Positions 28,916 through 36,198 of a stretch of DNA of 36,198 bases are shown piece by piece (position 1 is the first letter of the stretch; every line of letters starts with the position of its first letter). The stretch lies in NCBI GenBank assembly GCA_009996515.1, contig JAACZV010000030.1:1-36198 (forward strand), read 5' to 3'. The translations under genes were made by a program, and so were the position numbers. The notes under the pieces are model-generated. The model was given only the letters and a program-made list of their open reading frames with translations, did no database searches and was not told where the DNA came from. Origin of the DNA: Comamonadaceae bacterium (GTDB taxonomy: Bacteria; Pseudomonadota; Gammaproteobacteria; Burkholderiales; Burkholderiaceae_C).

Positions 28916-29643
28916 AGCATGCGGTGATCACAGGCGGTGGGAGCGGCATCGGCGCCGCGGTGGCGAAGCGGCTGCTGGCCGACGGAATGCGCGTCACGCT
29001 GATGGGGCGCAGCCTGGAGCGTCTGCAAGCCCAGCAGACCGCGCTGGGCGACGTCGCCATCCAGGCCTGCGACGTGTCCGACGAGGCCGGCGTCGCAGCG
29101 GCCTTCGCGGCCGTAGGCGACGTGGACCTCCTCGTCAACAACGCCGGCCAGGTCGAGAGCGCACCGCTGCACAAGACCTCGCTGGAGCTTTGGCAGCGCC
29201 TGCTCAACGTCAACCTCACCGGCAGCTTCCTGTGCAGCCGCGCCGTGCTGCCGGGCATGCTGGTACGCCGGCAGGGCCGCATCGTCAACGTGGCCAGCAC
29301 GGCGGCGCTGAAGGGCTATGCCTATGTGGCGGCCTATTGCGCGGCCAAGCATGGCGTGCTGGGCCTGACCCGGGCGCTGGCGCTGGAGGTGGCCGCCAAG
29401 GGCGTGACGGTCAACGCCGTCTGCCCCGGCTATACCGAGACCGACATCGTCGCCCACGCCGTCGACACCATCGTCGCCAAGACTGGCCGCAGCGCCGAGC
29501 AGGCGAGGGCGGAGCTGGCCCGGGCCAATCCGCAGGGGCGCTTGATCCGGCCGGAGGAAGTGGCCGACACCGTGGCCTGGCTGGCCAGCGCGGCCGGCGT
29601 CAACGGCCAGGCCATCGCCGTCTGCGGCGGGGAGACGATGTGA
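28912..29643 (+). CDS. Short-chain dehydrogenase, probable hydroxyacyl-CoA dehydrogenase
   Basis: The 243-residue SDR has the nucleotide motif TGGGSGIG at 7-14, NNAG at 76-79, and catalytic Ser129, Tyr142 and Lys146 (YCAAK). It is a complete classical SDR. In the aerobic 2-aminobenzoate cluster of Azoarcus evansii, hydroxyacyl-CoA dehydrogenase genes accompany the monooxygenase, so oxidation of a beta-hydroxy CoA ester with NAD is likely. The exact substrate cannot be read from sequence. It overlaps the previous stop by four bases and the MarR start by four (GTGA). Confidence 0.85.
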   Translation: MKHAVITGGGSGIGAAVAKRLLADGMRVTLMGRSLERLQAQQTALGDVAIQACDVSDEAGVAAAFAAVGDVDLLVNNAGQVESAPLHKTSLELWQRLLNVNLTGSFLCSRAVLPGMLVRRQGRIVNVASTAALKGYAYVAAYCAAKHGVLGLTRALALEVAAKGVTVNAVCPGYTETDIVAHAVDTIVAKTGRSAEQARAELARANPQGRLIRPEEVADTVAWLASAAGVNGQAIAVCGGETM

Positions 29644-30191
29644 GCGCCGCCCGGCCGCCCGAAGGCGCCCAGCTCCTGTCCGGCGGGGCCGTGCGCGGCG
29701 CGAAGCAGGCGCAGGCGCGGGACATCGATCTCGAAACCCGGCTGTCGGACGACGACCACCAGGCCCTCAAGCTCTGGCTGCGCCTGCTGTCCTGCACCAC
29801 CCGCATCGAGGACCAGATCCGCCAGCGCCTGCGCGCCGAGTTCGGCACCACGCTGCCGCGCTTCGACCTGCTGGCCCAGCTGGAGCGCCATCCCGACGGG
29901 TTGAGCATGCGCGAGCTGTCCCGGCGGCTGATGGTGACGGGCGGCAACGTCACCGGCATCACCGACCAGCTCGAGGCCGAGGGCCTGGTGCAGCGCGAGA
30001 CGCGGGCGGACGATCGCCGCAGCTTCATCGTCAGGCTGACGCCCCAGGGTCGCCGCCAGTTCAAGCGCATGGCGGCCACGCACGAGGGCTGGATCGTCGA
30101 GCTGTTCGCGGGCTTGACGCCGGCGCAGAAGACCCAGGTCCACGAGCTGCTGGCCCGGCTCAAGACCCATTTGAAGGACAACACCCCATGA
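29640..30191 (+). CDS. MarR-family transcriptional regulator
   Basis: The 183-residue protein has a MarR winged helix-turn-helix: [20 protein letters not shown], then [20 protein letters not shown] as recognition region, and the wing [20 protein letters not shown]. Starts at GTG 29640, overlapping the SDR stop, preceded by GGGGAGACGAT; no in-frame ATG gives the full domain. MarR regulators of aromatic-acid operons often bind aryl-CoA esters and release DNA. It is encoded inside the operon it presumably controls, so negative autoregulation is likely. The palindrome at 26525-26536 is a candidate target. Confidence 0.88.
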   Translation: MSAARPPEGAQLLSGGAVRGAKQAQARDIDLETRLSDDDHQALKLWLRLLSCTTRIEDQIRQRLRAEFGTTLPRFDLLAQLERHPDGLSMRELSRRLMVTGGNVTGITDQLEAEGLVQRETRADDRRSFIVRLTPQGRRQFKRMAATHEGWIVELFAGLTPAQKTQVHELLARLKTHLKDNTP

Positions 30192-31027
30192 CCCCGCATC
30201 TCGCCCCGGGCAACCGCCAGAGCCTGGCCGGCTACAGCCCGCAGCATTTCCTCTGGCAGCAGCAGGGCGCCGTCGGCGTCATCACGCTGAACCGGCCGGA
30301 GCGCAAGAACCCGCTGACCTTCGACTCCTATGCCGAACTGCGCGACCTGTTCCGGGTTCTCTCCTATGTCGACGACGTGAAGGCCATCGTCATGCAGGGC
30401 GCGGGCGGCAACTTCTGCTCCGGCGGCGACGTGCACGAGATCATCGGCCCGCTGACCGGCATGAGCATGCCGGATCTGCTGGCCTTCACGCGCATGACGG
30501 GCGACCTCGTCAAGGCCATGCGGGCCTGCCCCCAGCCCATCCTCTCGGCCATCGACGGCGTCTGCGCCGGCGCCGGCGCCATCCTGGCCATGGCCTCGGA
30601 CCTGCGTGTGGGCACGGCGCGCAGCAAGACGGCCTTCCTGTTCAGCCGCGTGGGGTTGGCCGGCTGCGACATGGGGGCCTGCGCCATGCTGCCGCGCATC
30701 GTCGGCCAGGGGCGCGCGTCGGATCTGCTCTACAGCGGCCGCAGCCTGGGCGGCGAGGAGGCGCTGAGCTGGGGCTTCCTGAACCGCATCGCCGAGCCCG
30801 AGCAGCTGCTGGACGAGACGCTCCAATGGGCCGGCGAGATCGCCAGCGGCCCCGGCTTCGGCCATGCGATGACCAAGCGCATGCTGCACCAGGAATGGGC
30901 CATGGGCGTGGACGAGGCCATCGAGTCCGAGGCGCAAGCCCAGGCCATCTGCATGATGACCCAGGACTTCCAGCGCGCCTACGAGGCCTTCGTGGCCAAG
31001 CAGAAGCCGGTCTTCCAAGGTGATTGA
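30188..31027 (+). CDS. Crotonase-family protein (enoyl-CoA hydratase/ring hydrolase-like)
   Basis: The 279-residue protein has the crotonase oxyanion-hole segments GGNFCSGGD (73-81) and [19 protein letters not shown] (124-142). By eye, both glutamates of classical enoyl-CoA hydratases appear replaced (Ile132 and about Arg154), while Asp161 in AGCDMGA may serve as catalytic acid. This suggests chemistry other than simple hydration, such as hydrolytic ring opening as in BadI, a crotonase-family ketocyclohexanecarboxyl-CoA hydrolase. It overlaps the MarR stop (ATGA). Family membership is certain; the reaction is inferred. Confidence 0.85.
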   Translation: MTPHLAPGNRQSLAGYSPQHFLWQQQGAVGVITLNRPERKNPLTFDSYAELRDLFRVLSYVDDVKAIVMQGAGGNFCSGGDVHEIIGPLTGMSMPDLLAFTRMTGDLVKAMRACPQPILSAIDGVCAGAGAILAMASDLRVGTARSKTAFLFSRVGLAGCDMGACAMLPRIVGQGRASDLLYSGRSLGGEEALSWGFLNRIAEPEQLLDETLQWAGEIASGPGFGHAMTKRMLHQEWAMGVDEAIESEAQAQAICMMTQDFQRAYEAFVAKQKPVFQGD

Positions 31028-31028
31028 C

Positions 31029-32168
31029 ATGCAGCACCTCGACTGGCCCTTCTTCGACGCCAAGCACCGCGAGCTGGCGAGCGCGCTGGACGCCTGGTGC
31101 GACGCACATCTGCAGCATGTCGACCATGACGGCGATGTGGACGGTGAATGCCGGCGCCTCGTCGCGCAGCTCGGCAAGGCGGGCTGGCTGAACCATGCGG
31201 TGGCCGGCGAGGGCCAGGCCATAGACACCCGCGCCCTCTGCCTGATCCGCGAGACGCTGGCCAGGCACGACGGCCTGGCCGACTTTGCGTTCGCGATGCA
31301 GGGCCTGGGCTCGGGCGCCCTCTCGCTGCAGGGCACGCCCCAGCAACGCGAGCGCTATCTGCCGCGCGTGGCGCGCGGCGAGGCGCTGGCGGCGTTCGCG
31401 CTGTCCGAACCCGAGGCCGGTTCCGACGTGGCCGCCCTGCAATGCAGCGCCACCGAGGACGGCGACGCCTACGTGCTGAATGGCGAGAAGACCTGGATCT
31501 CCAACGGCGGCATCGCGGACTTCTACGTGCTGTTCGCGCGCACGGGCGAGGCGCCCGGTGCGCGCGGCATCTCGGCCTTCATCGTCGACGCCGGCCTGCC
31601 GGGCTTCGACATCGCCGAGCGCATCAACGTCATCGCACCGCACCCGCTGGCCCGGCTGCGCTTCACCAACTGCCGCGTGCCCAAGACCCAGATGCTGGGC
31701 GCGCCCGGCGAGGGCTTCAAGCTGGCCATGCGCACGCTGGATGTGTTCCGCACCTCGGTCGCCGCCGCGGCGCTGGGCTTTGCGCGCCGCGCCTTGCATG
31801 AGGGCCTGGCCCAGGCCAAGGCGCGGCCCATGTTCGGCGCGCGGCTGGCCGACCTGCCGCTCACGCAGGCCAAGCTGGCCGACATGGCCTGCACGGTGGA
31901 CTCGTCCGCACTGATGGTCTATCGCGCCGCCTGGCTGCGCGACCAGGGCAAGACCATCACGCAGGAGGCCGCCATGGCCAAGCTGATGGCCACCGAGGGC
32001 GCGCAACGCGTCATCGATGCCGCCGTGCAGCTGTTCGGCGGCCGCGGCGTGCGCCGGGGCGAGATCGTCGAATCCCTGTACCGGGAAATCCGTGCGCTGC
32101 GCATCTACGAGGGCGCCAGCGAAGTGCAGCAGCTCATCATCGGACGTGAGCTTTTGAAGCGGGCTTGA
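31029..32168 (+). CDS. Acyl-CoA dehydrogenase
   Basis: The 379-residue flavoprotein has [17 protein letters not shown] (FAD/substrate loop), [16 protein letters not shown], the helix bundle with [19 protein letters not shown], and [14 protein letters not shown] with Glu361 as the probable catalytic base. It would introduce a double bond in a CoA ester and pass electrons to ETF. In this operon the substrate is probably an alicyclic or opened dicarboxylic acyl-CoA. The ATG at 31029 follows AAGGTGATTGAC; GTG at 31020 is an alternative overlapping the previous stop. It lies one base after the crotonase stop. Confidence 0.9.
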   Translation: MQHLDWPFFDAKHRELASALDAWCDAHLQHVDHDGDVDGECRRLVAQLGKAGWLNHAVAGEGQAIDTRALCLIRETLARHDGLADFAFAMQGLGSGALSLQGTPQQRERYLPRVARGEALAAFALSEPEAGSDVAALQCSATEDGDAYVLNGEKTWISNGGIADFYVLFARTGEAPGARGISAFIVDAGLPGFDIAERINVIAPHPLARLRFTNCRVPKTQMLGAPGEGFKLAMRTLDVFRTSVAAAALGFARRALHEGLAQAKARPMFGARLADLPLTQAKLADMACTVDSSALMVYRAAWLRDQGKTITQEAAMAKLMATEGAQRVIDAAVQLFGGRGVRRGEIVESLYREIRALRIYEGASEVQQLIIGRELLKRA

Positions 32169-32170
32169 AC

Positions 32171-33778
32171 ATGCATGCATCGGCTCACCTGGATACCTTC
32201 GCCAGAGACCACCTGCCGCCGCCGGAGCAGTGGCCCGAGCTGGTCTTCGACCTGCCCGAGCTGCAGTTCGGCCCGCGGCTGAACGCGGCCACCGAGCTGC
32301 TGGACCGCTGGGTGGCGCAAGGGCAGGGCGATCGCCCCTGCGTGCAGGGCGGCGGTGTGGCGTGGAGCTATGCCCAGCTGCAGGCCGAGGCGAACCGCAT
32401 CGCCAACGTGCTGGTCAACGAGCTGGGCGTCGTGCCGGGCAACCGCGTGCTGCTGCGCGGCGCGAACACGCCGCAGCTGGCGGCCTGCTGGTTCGCCGTC
32501 ATCAAGGCCGGCGCCATCGCGGTGGCGACGATGCCGCTGCTGCGCGCGGTCGAACTTGGCAAGGTGATCGCCAAGGCCGAGGTCAGCCACGCGCTGTGCG
32601 ATGCGGCCCTGGCCGGCGAGCTGTTGACGGCGCAGCAGCAGAACCCGGTGATGCGCAGCATCTGCCTGTTCCGCAGCAGCGAGCCCGATGGCCTCGAAGC
32701 CCGCGCGTCCCGCCAGCCGGCCAGCTTCACGAACGTGGACACCGCCAGCGACGACTGCGCGCTGATCGCCTTCACGTCCGGCACTACGGGCCAGCCCAAG
32801 GGCACCATGCATTTCCATCGCGATGTCCTCGCGATCTGCCGCTGCTGGCCGCCGCATTGCCTGCAGGCCCGGGCCAGCGACGTCTTCATCGGCAGCCCGC
32901 CGCTGGCCTTCACCTTCGGCCTGGGCGGCCTGCTGCTGTTCCCGATGAGTGTGGGCGCGTCCGCCGTGCTGCTGGAGAAGGCCGCGCCCGACCTGCTGCT
33001 GGCCGCCATTGCCGAGCACCGCGCCACGGTCTGCTTCACCGCGCCGACGTCCTACCGTGCGATGGCGCCGCTGGTGGCTCAGCACGACATCTCCAGCCTG
33101 CGCAAATGCGTCAGCGCCGGCGAGGCGCTGCCGGCTGCCACGCGCGCGCTGTGGAAGCAGGCGACCGGCATCGAGCTCATCGACGGCATAGGCGCCACCG
33201 AGCTGCTGCACATCTTCATCTCCCACACCGAGGAGACCGCCAAGGCCGGTGCCACCGGCAAGCCCGTGCCGGGCTACCAGGCCTGCATCCTCGACGATGC
33301 CGGCCAGCCGCTGCGTGCCGGCCAGGTGGGCCACCTGGCCGTCAAAGGCCCCACCGGCTGCCGCTACCTGGCCGATGCGCGCCAGCAGCAGTATGTGCAG
33401 GACGGCTGGAACCTGACCGGCGACGCCTACCTCGTCGACGAAGACGGCGACTACGTCTACCAGGCCCGCACCGACGACATGATCATCTCGGGCGGCTACA
33501 ACATCGCCGGCCCCGAGGTCGAGGCCGCGCTGCTCAGCCACCCGGCTGTGGCCGAATGCGCCGTCGTCGGCGTGCCCGACGAGGAGCGCGGCCAGCTGGT
33601 CAAGGCCTTCGTCGTGCTGCGCGAGGGCCAGGCCGGCGACGTGCAGGCGCTGCAGGCGCATGTGAAGGCCGCCATCGCGCCCTACAAATACCCGCGCGTC
33701 ATCGAGTTCCGCGCCACGCTGCCGCGCACCGAGACCGGCAAGCTGCAGCGCTTCAAGCTGAAGGAGCCCGGCGCATGA
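32171..33778 (+). CDS. abmG: Aryl-CoA ligase, probable 2-aminobenzoate-CoA ligase
   Basis: The 535-residue ANL-superfamily ligase has the ATP motif TSGTTGQPKGT (near 200), GIGATELLHIFIS (aryl pocket/A5 region), GDAYLVDEDGDYVYQARTDD with hinge, and Lys524 in TGKLQRFKLK as adenylation lysine. The benzoate-CoA ligase family and neighbours point to 2-aminobenzoate (or salicylate) as substrate, forming the CoA thioester that the flavin enzyme hydroxylates. Start at ATG 32171, two bases after the previous stop; a TTG at 32165 overlaps that stop. It overlaps the thioesterase by four bases. Confidence 0.82.
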   Translation: MHASAHLDTFARDHLPPPEQWPELVFDLPELQFGPRLNAATELLDRWVAQGQGDRPCVQGGGVAWSYAQLQAEANRIANVLVNELGVVPGNRVLLRGANTPQLAACWFAVIKAGAIAVATMPLLRAVELGKVIAKAEVSHALCDAALAGELLTAQQQNPVMRSICLFRSSEPDGLEARASRQPASFTNVDTASDDCALIAFTSGTTGQPKGTMHFHRDVLAICRCWPPHCLQARASDVFIGSPPLAFTFGLGGLLLFPMSVGASAVLLEKAAPDLLLAAIAEHRATVCFTAPTSYRAMAPLVAQHDISSLRKCVSAGEALPAATRALWKQATGIELIDGIGATELLHIFISHTEETAKAGATGKPVPGYQACILDDAGQPLRAGQVGHLAVKGPTGCRYLADARQQQYVQDGWNLTGDAYLVDEDGDYVYQARTDDMIISGGYNIAGPEVEAALLSHPAVAECAVVGVPDEERGQLVKAFVVLREGQAGDVQALQAHVKAAIAPYKYPRVIEFRATLPRTETGKLQRFKLKEPGA

Positions 33779-34185
33779 GTGCCCGGGTGTTCGAGCGCGA
33801 GCAGACCGTGCGCTTCGGCCATTGCGACCCGGCCGGCATCGTCTTCTACCCGCGCTATTTCGAGATGCTCAACGAGCTGGTCGAGGACTGGTTCGCGCTG
33901 GCGCTGGGCCTGCCGTTCGCGCAGCTCATGGGCCAGCGCCGCATCGGCATGCCCACCGCCAGGCTGGACACGCGCTTCAAGCGCATCAGCCGCCTGGGCG
34001 ACCGCCTGCGCCAGCGCCTGCGGGTCGAGCGGGTGGGCGGCAGCTCGCTGGCGCTGGCCATCGCCTTCGACGGCGACGATGGCAACCGCGTCGAGTTCGA
34101 CCAGCTGCTGGTCTGCACCTCGCTGGACACACATAGGCCCCAACCCCTGCCCGCCGACCTGCGCGTCGCGCTGGAGACCCCATGA
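33775..34185 (+). CDS. 4-hydroxybenzoyl-CoA-type hotdog thioesterase
   Basis: The 136-residue hotdog protein has the 4-HBT motif FGHCDPAGIVFYPRYFEM, with Asp18 matching the catalytic aspartate of Pseudomonas 4-hydroxybenzoyl-CoA thioesterase. It may release CoA from dead-end aryl-CoA esters and save the CoA pool, or act on a pathway intermediate. The start follows AAGGAGCCCGGCGC and overlaps the ligase stop (ATGA); its own stop overlaps the RidA start (ATGA). Confidence 0.88.
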   Translation: MSARVFEREQTVRFGHCDPAGIVFYPRYFEMLNELVEDWFALALGLPFAQLMGQRRIGMPTARLDTRFKRISRLGDRLRQRLRVERVGGSSLALAIAFDGDDGNRVEFDQLLVCTSLDTHRPQPLPADLRVALETP

Positions 34186-34583
34186 CCAAGCAAATCCTGC
34201 AACCCGCGGGCTGGGCCGCGCCGCGCGGCTATGCCAACGGCGTCGCGGCCAGTGGCCGCCAGGTCTTCGTCGCCGGCCAGATCGGCTGGAACGAGCGCTG
34301 CGAGTTCGACAGCGACGACCTCATCGCCCAGGTGCGGCAGACGCTGCTCAACATCCGCGCCGTGCTGGCCGAGGCCGGCGCCGGGCCCGAGCACATCGTG
34401 CGCATGACCTGGTACGTGGTCGACAAGCGCGAATACCTGGCCCGCGGCCGCGAGGTGGGCCAGGCCTACCGCGACGTGCTGGGCCGCGACTATGGCGTGG
34501 CGATGAGCGCCGTGCAGGTGGCGGCGCTGATGGAGGACCGGGCGCGGGTGGAGATCGAGGTCACGGCCGTCGTGCCGGCCTGA
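34182..34583 (+). CDS. RidA-family enamine/imine deaminase
   Basis: The 133-residue protein belongs to the Rid (YjgF/YER057c/UK114) family; Arg122 in ARVEIEVTAV matches the active-site arginine of RidA. RidA enzymes hydrolyse reactive enamines and imines to ketones and ammonia. As the last gene of an operon whose first enzyme is expected to make an amino-oxo-cyclohexene-CoA, a vinylogous enamine, it may remove the amino group. This is inference; a general protective role is the alternative. A GC-rich hairpin follows the stop. Confidence 0.88.
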   Translation: MTKQILQPAGWAAPRGYANGVAASGRQVFVAGQIGWNERCEFDSDDLIAQVRQTLLNIRAVLAEAGAGPEHIVRMTWYVVDKREYLARGREVGQAYRDVLGRDYGVAMSAVQVAALMEDRARVEIEVTAVVPA

Positions 34584-34588
34584 CGGGC

Positions 34589-34604
34589 CGGCGGCGCTCC
34601 GCCG
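34589..34604. terminator. Short hairpin between convergent genes
   Basis: CGGCGG and CCGCCG pair around a CGCT loop in the 21-bp space between ridA and the convergent cytochrome gene. There is no U-tract on either strand, so it is at best a weak bidirectional terminator. Confidence 0.35.
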
Positions 34605-34991
34605 TCATCGCGGCCGCTCCAGGCTCAGGATCCAGGCCACCAGCTGCCGGGCATCGGCCTCGCTGATCGCCACCTCGTTGGGCGGCATGGCCAGGCCGCT
34701 GACCTTGCCCTTCCAGTGGCTGCTGTAGGGGTTGGAGCCGGCCATCACGGTGCGCGTCAGCTGGTCCTGCGCGCCGGCCGCGCCGCGGTAGCGCGCGGCC
34801 ACGTCGCGCCAGGCCGGGCCTATGGGAGCCAGCCCGTCGGGGCCTTGGGCGCCGGCCTCGATGTGGTGGCAGGTCATGCAGCCGCTGCCGCTGGCCAGCT
34901 TGAGCATGGCGGCGTCGTCGGGCGCCGGTGCGGCGCCGGCCTGCAGGGCCGCGAGGGCGATCGCGGCCAGGAAGAGGGGGCGGGATGTCAT
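34605..34991 (-). CDS. Periplasmic class I cytochrome c
   Basis: The 128-residue product has a signal peptide (MTSRPLFLAAIALAALQAGA), one haem site CMTCH with Cys38, Cys41 and His42, and Met102 in AMPPN as likely sixth ligand. It is a small monohaem electron carrier of the c551/c552-like group. It would act in the periplasm, passing electrons to a terminal oxidase or reductase. The gene is convergent with the catabolic operon and has an FNR/Anr-type box about 70 bp upstream of its start, suggesting oxygen control. Confidence 0.9.
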   Translation of the reverse strand: MTSRPLFLAAIALAALQAGAAPAPDDAAMLKLASGSGCMTCHHIEAGAQGPDGLAPIGPAWRDVAARYRGAAGAQDQLTRTVMAGSNPYSSHWKGKVSGLAMPPNEVAISEADARQLVAWILSLERPR

Positions 34992-35054
34992 GGTGTTGCT
35001 CCGTGGATGAAGACCGGGGTCGCGTCCAGGCTAGTGGCGCGGCCTGCGCCAACC

Positions 35055-35068
35055 TTGACGCCCATCAA
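35055..35068 (-). promoter_or_regulatory. FNR/Anr-like box upstream of the cytochrome c gene
   Basis: TTGACGCCCATCAA matches the FNR consensus TTGAT-N4-ATCAA at nine of ten positions. It is nearly palindromic. A weak -10 (TAGCCT on the minus strand, 35028-35033) is spaced as in class II FNR promoters, with the box at about -41.5. The same box could also affect the divergent ATPase gene. Confidence 0.55.
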
Positions 35069-35231
35069 GCCCGGCCGCGGATTTGCCATCCTGGAGCAGG
35101 CTCGGCGGCGTGGCGCAACGCCGGTGCGCCGGGCTGGCGCAGCCCACTGTGCCGCGGCGGTACAGCGGACGCGCCGCCGGCATGCTGCGGGCCCGGGGCC
35201 TTGGCGCCGCTGCATGGTTATCCTGCCGACC

Positions 35232-36198
35232 ATGTACGCGCCCTTCTTCGGCTTGAAACAAGCGCCGTTCTCGATCGCGCCGGACCCGCATTACCTGTTC
35301 ATGAGCGAGCGCCACCGCGAGGCGCTGGCCCACCTGCTGTACGGGCTGGACGGCGGCGGCGGCTTCGTGCTGCTGACCGGCGAGATCGGCGCCGGCAAGA
35401 CCACCGTGTGCCGCTGCTTCCTCGAGCAGATCCCGGCGCACTGCAACGTCGCCTACATCTTCAACCCCAAGCTCACCGTCACCGAACTGCTGCAGGCCAT
35501 CTGCGACGAGTTCCATGTCAACGTGCCGGCGGGCGCGCAGACGGTGAAGGACTATGTGGACCCGCTCAACGCCTTCCTGCTGGCCCAGCATGCGGCGGGG
35601 CGCAACAACGTCCTCATCATCGACGAGGCGCAGAACCTGTCGGCCGACGTGCTGGAGCAGCTGCGCCTGCTGACCAATCTGGAGACCGCCGAGCGCAAGC
35701 TGCTGCAGGTGGTGCTGATCGGCCAGCCCGAGCTGCGCGGCATGCTGGCCCGGCCCGAGCTGGAGCAGCTGGCCCAGCGCGTCATCGCGCGCTTTCACCT
35801 CGGCGCGCTGTCCGAGGCCGAGACGGCGCAATACATCCGCCACCGCCTGACCGTGGCCGGCCTGACCGGCGCGCTGCCGTTCGACCGTGCGGGGCTGCGC
35901 CTCATCCACCGGCTCACGCGCGGCGTGCCGCGCCGCATCAACCTGCTGTGCGACCGCGCGCTGCTGGGCGCCTACGCCGGCGGCCAGGCCCAGGTCACGC
36001 CGGCCATCGTGCGCCGGGCCGCGGCCGAGGTGTTCGATGCGCAGCAGGCCGCGCCGGCGTCGCCGCGCTGGTCGGCCCCCTTCGTCGTGGGCCTGGCGGT
36101 GCTGGCCGCGGCGGCGGCCGGCGCGGGGCTGAGCTGGGTGCTGCAGCGGTCCTCGCAGGCCGGGGCGGCGCCCGCGGCCGCAGCGCCTGCGGCGTCCG
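35232..36198 (+). CDS. ExeA/GspA-type AAA+ ATPase (partial, cut by window end)
   Basis: The open frame begins MYAPFFGLKQAPFSIAPDPH, the standard N-terminus of ExeA-like proteins, and has Walker A GEIGAGKTT at 50-58 and Walker B VLIIDEAQ with Asp131 and Glu132. A transmembrane segment (about residues 281-303, FVVGLAVLAAAAAGAGLSWV) precedes an Ala/Pro-rich stretch where the window stops. ExeA of Aeromonas helps place the type II secretin through peptidoglycan; homologues also serve pilus (MshM) and other systems. The peptidoglycan-binding domain, if any, lies outside. An ATG at 35214 would add six residues; 35232 matches the family. Confidence 0.85.
   Translation, partial: MYAPFFGLKQAPFSIAPDPHYLFMSERHREALAHLLYGLDGGGGFVLLTGEIGAGKTTVCRCFLEQIPAHCNVAYIFNPKLTVTELLQAICDEFHVNVPAGAQTVKDYVDPLNAFLLAQHAAGRNNVLIIDEAQNLSADVLEQLRLLTNLETAERKLLQVVLIGQPELRGMLARPELEQLAQRVIARFHLGALSEAETAQYIRHRLTVAGLTGALPFDRAGLRLIHRLTRGVPRRINLLCDRALLGAYAGGQAQVTPAIVRRAAAEVFDAQQAAPASPRWSAPFVVGLAVLAAAAAGAGLSWVLQRSSQAGAAPAAAAPAAS

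Noticed and set aside
29190-29639. Long upstream extension of the MarR reading frame
   Set aside because: It lies inside the SDR gene in another frame and is low complexity; the GTG at 29640 with a good binding site is the likely start.
32230-33774. Plus-strand frame of over 500 codons overlapping the ligase and continuing into the thioesterase frame
   Set aside because: Alternative-frame shadow of the ligase; only its last part, from 33775, is a real gene.

Overview
The window comes from a high-GC betaproteobacterium of the order Burkholderiales. The ribosomal protein sequences and the catabolic genes look like the Roseateles/Rubrivivax/Leptothrix side of that order, but the genus is inference. 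Three blocks follow one another: a core ribosomal protein locus (1-15661), a roughly 7.2 kb integrated element in an initiator tRNA gene (15843-23133), and a catabolic and surface-function region (23383-36198).

The ribosomal block begins with the last codons of tuf and runs rpsJ, then rplC-rplD-rplW-rplB-rpsS-rplV-rpsC-rplP-rpmC-rpsQ, then a peroxiredoxin gene, then rplN-rplX-rplE-rpsN-rpsH-rplF-rplR-rpsE-rpmD-rplO-secY-infA-rpmJ-rpsM-rpsK, then rpsD-rpoA-rplQ. Order and orientation are canonical (S10, spc and alpha operons). Visible hairpins and sigma70-like promoters divide it into several likely transcription units: a hairpin and promoter between rpsJ and rplC, a clear terminator after rpsQ, a strong promoter before rplN, a promoter plus long hairpin before rpsD, and a terminator after rplQ.

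An initiator tRNA-fMet gene with its own promoter follows. Its 3' end holds the left attachment site of an element carrying a large serine recombinase, a P2 gpA-type HUH replication protein, three helix-turn-helix proteins, four small unknown genes, and a divergently transcribed cargo gene of the DUF6602 type. A 13-bp direct repeat (15908-15920 and 23121-23133) bounds it. Joining the two ends in silico gives a 44-bp site with two nested inverted repeats sharing one centre, as expected of a serine-integrase attP. The integrase reading frame crosses this site, so integration exchanges its C-terminal tail. No capsid, packaging, relaxase or conjugation genes are visible, so it looks like a minimal replicating integrative element or phage satellite.

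To the right lie a secreted GH9 endoglucanase and an AmpG-like MFS permease (cellulose or cellodextrin use). Next is a tightly overlapping eight-gene operon that fits the aerobic CoA-dependent pathway for 2-aminobenzoate (anthranilate): bifunctional monooxygenase/reductase, SDR, MarR regulator, crotonase, acyl-CoA dehydrogenase, aryl-CoA ligase, hotdog thioesterase and RidA. The ligase activates the acid, the flavoprotein hydroxylates and reduces the ring, and the others would carry out deamination, ring opening and beta-oxidation. A convergent periplasmic cytochrome c gene with an FNR/Anr-like box, and the start of an ExeA/GspA-type AAA+ ATPase gene cut by the window edge, complete the region.
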